Origin: GCA-020356105 sp964347475
GTDB lineage: Bacteria > Pseudomonadota > Alphaproteobacteria > UBA8366 > JADFVY01
Direction: 5' to 3'
Assembly (NCBI GenBank): GCA_964347475.1
Contig: CAYFYY010000128.1
Coordinates: 1-9,472 of the forward strand
Length of the DNA: 9,472 nucleotides
The notes under the pieces were generated by a model. It was not told where the DNA came from and searched no databases. It was given only the letters and a program-made list of their open reading frames with translations. The stretch's first letter is position 1; each line of letters opens with the position of its first letter. A program made the translations under genes and the position numbers. Below are positions 1 to 5,156 of the stretch, piece by piece.

Positions 1-538
1 TGTTCTCGATATATTGGTACGAATAGGTCTTCACACCGTACGCGTTGTCACCGTGCTTCTCGATGACGTGCTTGCCGACCGCGGCGGCGACATCGAGCGC
101 GAAGTCCCAGTCCACCGGCTGCAGGATGCCCCACATTCGGACCAGCGGCGATACCAGTCGATCGCGGGTCGGTTTTTGCGGATTATAGCACTTCTGCGCA
201 ATGCAGCCGCCACGCAGGCTGGAGTCACCGTCGGTATTGACCGCCGCCGCCTGCTTGTCCGGGATGATCACGACATGATGCGGTGCACCGTTGTGCATGA
301 CGATGTTGTGCTGGTTTGAAGCCACCCAGGGTCCGAGCGGCTCGACGGGGAAATCCACGCCGAATGCGTTTTGGTCTGCCTTCGGCCCGCCGTTGCGGTT
401 GCCCGCCACCGGCCAGCGGTAGACCTGGTAGCCGCAGGCGACAATACAGTAGTCGCAGGCCGTGGAGATCACCTCGGCATTCTTGGGAGGGAGCGGCACG
501 CTGCCTTCGGGGACGTAATAGGGAGTCGAGTTCGTCAT
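1..538 (-). CDS. idrA: Iodate reductase molybdopterin subunit IdrA (arsenite oxidase large-subunit family), N-terminal part only
   Basis: Catalytic subunit of a periplasmic molybdopterin enzyme of the DMSO reductase superfamily; only the first 179 residues are in the window. The sequence shows the iron-sulfur motif C28-x2-C31-x3-C35 (CDYCIVACGY) followed by VYRWP, PDK and SSLRGG blocks like those of arsenite oxidase AioA. At the place of the fourth cluster ligand there is Ser107 and no Cys, which in AioA gives a [3Fe-4S] cluster. There is no signal peptide, as in AioA, so export is probably by piggy-back on the Tat signal of the partner IdrB. The ATG at 538 has the ribosome site GGAGAT and lies 12 bp after the idrB stop. 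Iodate is preferred over arsenite as substrate because two diheme peroxidases sit in the same operon, the known idrABP1P2 signature. The substrate-binding residues lie outside the window, so AioA or a third relative cannot be excluded from this piece alone. Confidence 0.82.
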   Translation of the reverse strand, partial: MTNSTPYYVPEGSVPLPPKNAEVISTACDYCIVACGYQVYRWPVAGNRNGGPKADQNAFGVDFPVEPLGPWVASNQHNIVMHNGAPHHVVIIPDKQAAAVNTDGDSSLRGGCIAQKCYNPQKPTRDRLVSPLVRMWGILQPVDWDFALDVAAAVGKHVIEKHGDNAYGVKTYSYQYIEN

Positions 539-550
539 CTTGCTATCTCC

Positions 551-1153
551 CTAACCTTGCAGGTTGTCGTAGCGACCGTAGACCAGCCCGAAGATGCCGA
601 CGGCGTAAATGTCGTCGCCCTCGAGCTCGAGTAGCACCTGGGGCAGGCTCTGGTACGCCTGGCCCGAGATCAGGATCCCGTGCCGCGTAAGGTCGTAGGT
701 CGAAAGGTGGAACGGACAGGCGCCCATGGACTTGGTATCGGCCTTGTACGTGCCGGCGAGGGGACCGCCCTGATGTGTGCAGTAGTTATTGAAGGCGACC
801 ACGTCGCGATTCGGCCCAATGCCGCCGCCGGCGGGCACACCCAGCTTGACCAGCATGGATTCGGCGTACTGGCCGTCGTCGGGGTAGGTGAACTCGACCG
901 GCCGGTCCTGTCTGAGAGCGCTCAACTTGCCGATCTTCTTGCGCGGGTAGGTGGCGACCGTCGCGGGCACCTGCTGGGCTTCGGCCGTCCCGGCATTGAC
1001 CATGACCATGATCGTCGCCGTGGTAGCGCCCGACGTGAGCAGGAAGTTGCGCCGCGACATCAGGCACTTGCCTGCGCCTTTCGGCTTTGTCTCCACCGCT
1101 GGCGCTTGCGGCGCGCCGGCCGGGGAGATGGTGTCTTGATTCGGAGTTTTCAT
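551..1153 (-). CDS. idrB: Iodate reductase Rieske [2Fe-2S] subunit IdrB with Tat signal
   Basis: Small electron-transfer subunit (200 aa) of the IdrAB/AioAB type, passing electrons between the periplasmic carrier pool and the molybdenum subunit. The Tat signal is SRRNFLLTSG (Arg34-Arg35) followed by a hydrophobic stretch to about residue 59. The Rieske motif is C125-x-H127 ... C146-x2-H149 (CTHQGG / CPFH). The extra cysteines that form a disulfide in cytochrome bc1 Rieske proteins are absent, as in some AioB proteins. The C-terminal DIYAVG...VYGRYDNL resembles the AioB end. I chose the ATG at 1153 because GAGGAACC precedes it at good spacing. The reading frame is open further upstream without a better start, and the internal Met32 has no ribosome site. 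It begins 28 bp after the upstream peroxidase gene and ends 12 bp before idrA, so it is co-transcribed. Rieske identity is firm; iodate rather than arsenite rests on context. Confidence 0.88.
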   Translation of the reverse strand: MKTPNQDTISPAGAPQAPAVETKPKGAGKCLMSRRNFLLTSGATTATIMVMVNAGTAEAQQVPATVATYPRKKIGKLSALRQDRPVEFTYPDDGQYAESMLVKLGVPAGGGIGPNRDVVAFNNYCTHQGGPLAGTYKADTKSMGACPFHLSTYDLTRHGILISGQAYQSLPQVLLELEGDDIYAVGIFGLVYGRYDNLQG

Positions 1154-1181
1154 AACTCGGTTCCTCGTTCTCGGGTTCCGG

Positions 1182-2303
1182 CTATTGCAGAGGCGCATAG
1201 GGCGGAAGCTTCGGCGTCTGCATCTTGATCTCGGGTCCGCTGAGCGACTCGATGAAGGCGACGAGGTCTTCGATCTCCTCATCGGTCAGGTCCAGCGGTT
1301 TCAGAAGTTTGGTCTTGGTGGCGGCAAACTCGTTCTCGCCGCCGCCCTCATTGTAGAACTCGACCACTTCGGTGAGATCGAAGAACGCCCCGTTGTGCAT
1401 GTAGGGTGCGGTGTAGACGAGGTAGCGCAAGGTCGGAGTCCGGAACTTGCCCAAGTCGGACTTTTCCTTGGTCCGGTAGTAGAGGCCCGCATCGTCCTTG
1501 ATCGTACGATACATGTCCTCGGTGACGCCCTTGGCATACTGCTCGAAGCGGAACGTGATCTGGGCCAGCCCGTCCTCTTCCCACCGGAAGGCGCGGGGAA
1601 CCCCGAGATTGTAGTACTGTTCGTCCGTGACGAACGCGCCGTTGTGGCACTCGATGCAGTTGGCCTTGCCCTCGAACAGGGCCTTGCCGCGAAGCTGCTG
1701 TTCGCTCAGTGCATTCCTGTCGCCCCTCATGTATTTGTCGAACGGCGTATCGGTCTGCACCAGAGTGCGCTCGAAGGCGGCGATCGCCTTCCAGGCGTTG
1801 CTCAGCTTCGGCCAGGTATCGCCGAACACCTCCTTGAAGCGCTTGCGATATTCCGGAATGAAGGCCAGGCGGGCTTCCATCATGTCGGCCTCGCCGTTGC
1901 CGGCTACGCCGCCTTTCGCGGCGGCGGGAGCCTGGGCCTCCAGCGACTTGGACGCGCCGGCCCAGAACAGCTTGCTGTAATAGGCCGAGTTGACGACCGA
2001 CTGGCTGTTGCGCCAGTGGATCGTGCCCGGATAGCCGCGCGAGATGTCGTTCGAGAAGCCCCAGCCCTGGTTGGGCTCGTGGCAGGTCGAACACGCCACC
2101 GAGGCGTCGCCGCTGATTCTGGTGTCGAAGAACAACAGCTTGCCGAGCTCGACCTTTTCCGGGGTCATCGGGTTGTCCGGCGGCACCGGCGGCGGGCCGA
2201 GGGCCGCAAGCGGTGGATTTTCATCCGCTGCCGTGGTCGCGCCGAACCCGACGATGGCGAGACCGGCGGCGATCGCGATGGAAGTAAGTCTGTCCGTTTT
2301 CAT
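1182..2303 (-). CDS. idrP1: Diheme cytochrome c peroxidase / MauG family protein, IdrP1-like
   Basis: Periplasmic diheme c-type protein of 373 aa, the usual size for this family. An N-terminal signal peptide (KTDR, then a hydrophobic run to about residue 22, likely cut near Ala26) precedes two heme-binding motifs, C71-STC-H75 and C216-IEC-H220. The C-terminal half carries TPTLR, APYMHNG (298-304) and EVVEFYNEGGG; Tyr317 falls where MauG has its tyrosine heme ligand and classical bacterial peroxidases have methionine (alignment from memory). In iodate reducers the two peroxidases are thought to destroy hydrogen peroxide or hypoiodous acid made during iodate reduction. The ATG at 2303 is preceded by TGAGGAG, in which the stop codon of the upstream gene overlaps the ribosome site; the 12-bp gap suggests translational coupling. 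Assignment as P1 and not P2 follows only from its place next to idrB. Confidence 0.8.
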   Translation of the reverse strand: MKTDRLTSIAIAAGLAIVGFGATTAADENPPLAALGPPPVPPDNPMTPEKVELGKLLFFDTRISGDASVACSTCHEPNQGWGFSNDISRGYPGTIHWRNSQSVVNSAYYSKLFWAGASKSLEAQAPAAAKGGVAGNGEADMMEARLAFIPEYRKRFKEVFGDTWPKLSNAWKAIAAFERTLVQTDTPFDKYMRGDRNALSEQQLRGKALFEGKANCIECHNGAFVTDEQYYNLGVPRAFRWEEDGLAQITFRFEQYAKGVTEDMYRTIKDDAGLYYRTKEKSDLGKFRTPTLRYLVYTAPYMHNGAFFDLTEVVEFYNEGGGENEFAATKTKLLKPLDLTDEEIEDLVAFIESLSGPEIKMQTPKLPPYAPLQ

Positions 2304-2315
2304 CGCTCGATCTCC

Positions 2316-3440
2316 TCAATTCTCGACTTCGACCCAGTTCTCGATCGCCTGGTAGTTGGCCGGGATCTTTTCCGGCCAGACGAATGCCGGTCCGGTCAGT
2401 GGATCGCCGGACAGGGCCTCGAGAAACGCCACCAGATCGGCCTGCTCCTTGTCGGTGAGGCCCAATGGCTTGAGGGCGGGATCCTTGTTGGGATCGTTGC
2501 CGCCGCCGGCATTGTAGAAGGCGACGACGTCCTTGAGCGTCGCGAGCATGCCGTTGTGCATGTACGGCGCCGTGTATTTCAGTTCGCGCAATGTCGGCGT
2601 GATGAACGTGCCGAGGCCCGAGCCGTCGACCCTGTGCCAGCGGATATGCGCACCGGGGTCGCGCCGTATGTTCATGTAATTCTCGATACCCATGAACATG
2701 GCATAGGTGACGAAGGTCACGTGACGCCGCGGATCGTTCCACACGTCGGGGTTCTCCGGCACGCCGGTATTGTGGGCGGTGTCGTCGGTAAAGCGCGGGC
2801 CGGAATGGCATTGCGCGCAGCCGGCCTTGCCCTTGAAGAGCTCGAACCCGGCTTGCGCCGACCGCGACATCTCGCCCTTGTCGAACGGTGCCCCACGCGA
2901 CGTCAGAGTCTTCAGGAACTCGGGGATCGCGTTGCGGACACCGCCATTGCTCGGCTCGCCCATTCCGGCGTCTTTGAACATCTTGACATAGACCGGATCC
3001 TGCTTGACGCGCTCCTGCATGATCCGCATGTCCATGTTCATCAGCCATGTCTCCGTGATCATCTCACGGGTGACGTCGTTCAGGTTGGTGCCCTGACGGC
3101 CGTCATGGTGCCAGATGTTCTTGGCCGCCGTGTTGATCAGCGTCGGCGAATTCCGGAAGCCCTCCGAGCCCGGATAGGCCTTGGACAACGGCAGCCCGTC
3201 GGCGAAGCCCTTCTCCGGATTGTGGCAGGTTGCGCAGCTGATCGCCGCATCGCCGGACAGACGGACATCGTAGAACAGCCGTTTGCCGAGCTCGGCTTTC
3301 TTGGCGTCAAACTTGATCGGCGCCACCGGTCCGAAATTCTCGGCCGCCCGGGGAACCGATGGCGCGATGGCCACCGTTATGCCCCAGGCGACGACGAGCG
3401 CGAACGCCCGGCTGCACCAATGGGATAGGTTGAACTTCAT
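2316..3440 (-). CDS. idrP2: Diheme cytochrome c peroxidase / MauG family protein, IdrP2-like, first gene of the operon
   Basis: Second periplasmic diheme protein (374 aa), a diverged paralogue of its downstream neighbour: both share LGK-LF-D-R-SGDA before the first heme and APYMHNG near the C-terminus. A signal peptide (hydrophobic to about residue 29) precedes C69-ATC-H73 and C208-AQC-H212. VVAFYNAGGG places Tyr309 at the MauG-type ligand position. The ATG at 3440 has GGAGG 9 bp upstream. It is the promoter-proximal gene of the four-gene operon and lies about 140 nt downstream of the start point expected from the sigma-54-type promoter at 3590-3605. The probable role is protection from peroxide or reactive iodine produced by IdrAB, as proposed for iodate-reducing bacteria; a protein-maturation role like that of MauG is possible but unsupported. 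The P1/P2 label is by position only. Confidence 0.8.
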   Translation of the reverse strand: MKFNLSHWCSRAFALVVAWGITVAIAPSVPRAAENFGPVAPIKFDAKKAELGKRLFYDVRLSGDAAISCATCHNPEKGFADGLPLSKAYPGSEGFRNSPTLINTAAKNIWHHDGRQGTNLNDVTREMITETWLMNMDMRIMQERVKQDPVYVKMFKDAGMGEPSNGGVRNAIPEFLKTLTSRGAPFDKGEMSRSAQAGFELFKGKAGCAQCHSGPRFTDDTAHNTGVPENPDVWNDPRRHVTFVTYAMFMGIENYMNIRRDPGAHIRWHRVDGSGLGTFITPTLRELKYTAPYMHNGMLATLKDVVAFYNAGGGNDPNKDPALKPLGLTDKEQADLVAFLEALSGDPLTGPAFVWPEKIPANYQAIENWVEVEN

Positions 3441-3589
3441 TGACCTGTTCCTCCATGCGCGAACAGTCGGTTTACGGCACGGGAAAGCGGCCTGCGAAAA
3501 CGCGAGGCGCTGACGACTTGATGAACGACCTCTGACATCTGCTTCGGCGGTCCTCCCTGTACCGTCGGCATCCTAGGACTTTGACCGTG

Positions 3590-3605
3590 TGCAACGACGG
3601 GACCA
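3590..3605 (-). promoter_or_regulatory. Sigma-54 (-24/-12) promoter of the idr operon
   Basis: Read on the minus strand the site is TGGTCCCGTCGTTGCA. It has the invariant GG and GC with exactly 10 bases between them and a full TTGCA -12 element; the -24 element keeps TGG and one C of the consensus TGGCACG. It points towards idrP2, with a start site expected near 3579 and a leader of about 140 nt. The gene immediately upstream encodes a sigma-54 activator, and paired palindromic boxes lie at a typical enhancer distance. I saw no better -24/-12 match between 3441 and 3773. It is inferred from sequence only. Confidence 0.68.
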
Positions 3606-3614
3606 TGCGTGCGG

Positions 3615-3660
3615 GGGTGCGCTATTCTGTCGCACCCTTCAGTATTTTTTGTTTTGTTTT
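3615..3660. promoter_or_regulatory. Inverted repeat plus A/T tract between enhancer boxes and promoter
   Basis: GGGTGCG (3615-3621) and CGCACCC (3631-3637) form a 7-bp inverted repeat with a 9-base loop, followed on the plus strand by a T-rich run (3645-3660: T6-G-T4-G-T4). No plus-strand gene to its left would need a terminator, so the more likely use is local: the A/T tract lies between the enhancer boxes and the -24/-12 site, where bent DNA or a bending protein such as IHF commonly assists looping. I do not see a clean IHF consensus. A weak plus-strand terminator remains the alternative. Confidence 0.35.
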
Positions 3661-3717
3661 CAGATGGTTGCCGATTCCGCACAGCGACCGGCGCTGACCT
3701 GTCTTGCGGCATGAAGT

Positions 3718-3732
3718 TGATCGATTCGTTCA
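3718..3732. promoter_or_regulatory. Upstream activator box 1 (proximal)
   Basis: TGATCGATTCGTTCA differs from the box at 3749-3763 at two of 15 positions and is a near-palindrome with one mismatched pair. Its centre (3725) lies about 146 bp upstream of the predicted start site of the idr operon, in the usual enhancer range. It is probably bound by a dimer of the neighbouring NtrC-type activator through its C-terminal helix-turn-helix. This is inference from repeat, symmetry and spacing. Confidence 0.55.
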
Positions 3733-3748
3733 GTCGGCGGCAGCGCAT

Positions 3749-3763
3749 TGAACGAATCGTTCA
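3749..3763. promoter_or_regulatory. Upstream activator box 2 (distal), perfect palindrome
   Basis: TGAACGAATCGTTCA is a perfect 7+1+7 palindrome that begins 11 bp beyond the activator gene's stop codon. Its centre is 31 bp from that of the proximal box, close to three helical turns, so both would lie on the same face of the DNA. Together the boxes also form an 11-bp inverted repeat (3722-3732 with 3749-3759). No T-run follows on the minus strand, which argues against a terminator for the activator gene. Confidence 0.6.
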
Positions 3764-3773
3764 TTGGCTGGGG

Positions 3774-5129
3774 TCAGCGCGCGGGTTCGATGTTGAACTC
3801 CCGCAAGCGCCGCTCGAGCCGCGGCCGGCTGATGCCGAGAATCTCACAGGCGCGCCCCTTGTGCCATCCCGTGCTGGCCAGGACTTCCTCGATGTGCCGG
3901 CGCTCGATATCCTTCAGCGACAGATGTCCCGGCGCGTCTGCGGTATCCGCTCTTTCCCGGCTTTCGCCGAGCGGTGCGATCTCGACCGGCAAATCGGCGA
4001 GCGTCAGCGTGTCGCCCTGGGCCATGACGACGGCCTTCATCAGGACATTCTCCAACTGTCGGACGTTGCCCGGCCAGTCGTACGCGATCAGCGCATCCAT
4101 CACCTCAGACGTGACCCGACGAATGCCTTTGCGGACCTCTCGATTGATGCGCTGGAGAAGGTGCTCGACAAGCGGGCCGATATCGTCCAGCCTCTCGCGC
4201 AGTGGCGGCAGGGTGATGTTGACCACATTCAAGCGGTAATACAGGTCCTCGCGGAAGGCATTTTCCGTGACCCTCTTCGCCAGATCCAGATTGGTGGCGG
4301 CGATGAATCGGGCATCGCTCCGCTTTGTCGCAGCGCTGCCGACTGGGCTGTACTCGCGCTCCTCGAGCAGGCGCAGCAGTTTGCCCTGCATGCGCGGCGA
4401 CAATTCGCCGATCTCGTCGAGAAACAGGGTTCCCGCCCCGGCAAGCTCGACCTTTCCCTTGCGGGCGCTGACCGCGCCGGTGAACGCGCCACGTTCATGG
4501 CCGAACATCTCGCTTTCAAGAAGCGTTTCAACCAGTGCCGCACAATTGACCGCGATGAACGGCGCCGCCGCGTCGGGGCTGGCTCTGTGAATGGCGCGGG
4601 CCACGAGTTCCTTGCCGGTGCCGGACTCGCCCAGGACCAGGACGGTTACCCGGCTGTGCGACACCATGCCGATCGACTTGAAGACCTCCTTCATGGCCCG
4701 GCTGCGTCCGACGATCATGCCATTGGTCTCGCCCGAGTCGATGACCAGCCCGTCGGCCGTGTCCTCGGCCCTAATCCTCAGCGCCTTGTCGACAGCCGCA
4801 TCCAGTTCATCGATATCGATCGGCTTCGGCACGTAATCGACGGCGCCGCCATGCATGGCGGCAACCGTGCTGTCCAAATCCTGGAAGGCGGTGATCATGA
4901 CCACGGGCATCTCGGGAAAGCGTTCGCGGATATCCGTAAGCAGTTCCAGCCCACTGCGGCCGGGCATCCGGATATCGGATACGACGGCATCAACGCGGTT
5001 GGCCAGAAGGTGGGACATTCCGGAATTCGCGTCGCCTACAGTCTCAACCTCGAAGCCGCGTCGCCCGAAATGAAGCTTCAGCGTGCGGCAACTCGCGTCG
5101 TCGTCATCGATAATCAGTAACTTCGGCAC
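3774..5129 (-). CDS. NtrC-family sigma-54-dependent response regulator
   Basis: Transcriptional activator of 451 aa that, when phosphorylated, should form a ring and use ATP to open sigma-54 promoters. The receiver domain (about 1-120) has the acidic pocket DDDD (8-11), phospho-acceptor Asp52, Thr80 and Lys102. The AAA+ domain (about 137-375) has Walker A GESGTGKE (167-174), the sigma-54-contact loop GAFTGA (214-219), Walker B TLFLDEIGE (234-242) and the arginine-finger segment FREDLYYRL (292-300). A Fis-type helix-turn-helix ends the protein (about 408-447, GRACEILGISRPRLERRL). All key residues are intact. The start is a GTG at 5129 with GAGGGA upstream. It follows its kinase gene by 27 bp and is probably co-transcribed. 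The likely target is the idr operon directly downstream, through the boxes at 3718-3763. The stimulus is unknown. Confidence 0.93.
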   Translation of the reverse strand: MPKLLIIDDDDASCRTLKLHFGRRGFEVETVGDANSGMSHLLANRVDAVVSDIRMPGRSGLELLTDIRERFPEMPVVMITAFQDLDSTVAAMHGGAVDYVPKPIDIDELDAAVDKALRIRAEDTADGLVIDSGETNGMIVGRSRAMKEVFKSIGMVSHSRVTVLVLGESGTGKELVARAIHRASPDAAAPFIAVNCAALVETLLESEMFGHERGAFTGAVSARKGKVELAGAGTLFLDEIGELSPRMQGKLLRLLEEREYSPVGSAATKRSDARFIAATNLDLAKRVTENAFREDLYYRLNVVNITLPPLRERLDDIGPLVEHLLQRINREVRKGIRRVTSEVMDALIAYDWPGNVRQLENVLMKAVVMAQGDTLTLADLPVEIAPLGESRERADTADAPGHLSLKDIERRHIEEVLASTGWHKGRACEILGISRPRLERRLREFNIEPAR

Positions 5130-5156
5130 AGGCCCGTCCCTCGTCCTGTTTGACCC

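Noticed and set aside
1..1153. Arsenite oxidase aioBA as the primary reading
   Set aside because: The two subunits do resemble AioB and AioA, but the co-operonic pair of diheme peroxidases fits iodate reductase. No arsenic genes (arsenite-binding AioX, ars resistance genes) are visible. It remains the main alternative.
1185..3428. Very long open frame (747 codons) on the plus strand
   Set aside because: It lies entirely antisense to the two diheme protein genes, which have signal peptides, heme motifs and ribosome sites. Long antisense frames are expected in GC-rich DNA, and the product has no recognisable domain.
3578..3588. ACTTTGACCGT also found at 9154-9164
   Set aside because: An 11-base match between two places in a 9.5-kb window is expected several times by chance, and the flanks do not match.
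3615..3660. Intrinsic terminator on the plus strand (7-bp stem plus T-rich run)
   Set aside because: No plus-strand gene precedes it, and the stem is 7 bases from the T-run. Its position between enhancer boxes and promoter makes a DNA-bending role at least as likely.
3722..3759. 11-bp inverted repeat as terminator of the activator gene
   Set aside because: No T-run follows on the minus strand, the loop is 16 bases, and the two halves are better explained as two similar palindromic boxes 31 bp apart.
3609..5120. 503-codon open frame on the plus strand
   Set aside because: It is the antisense shadow of the sigma-54 activator, whose every catalytic motif is intact on the minus strand.
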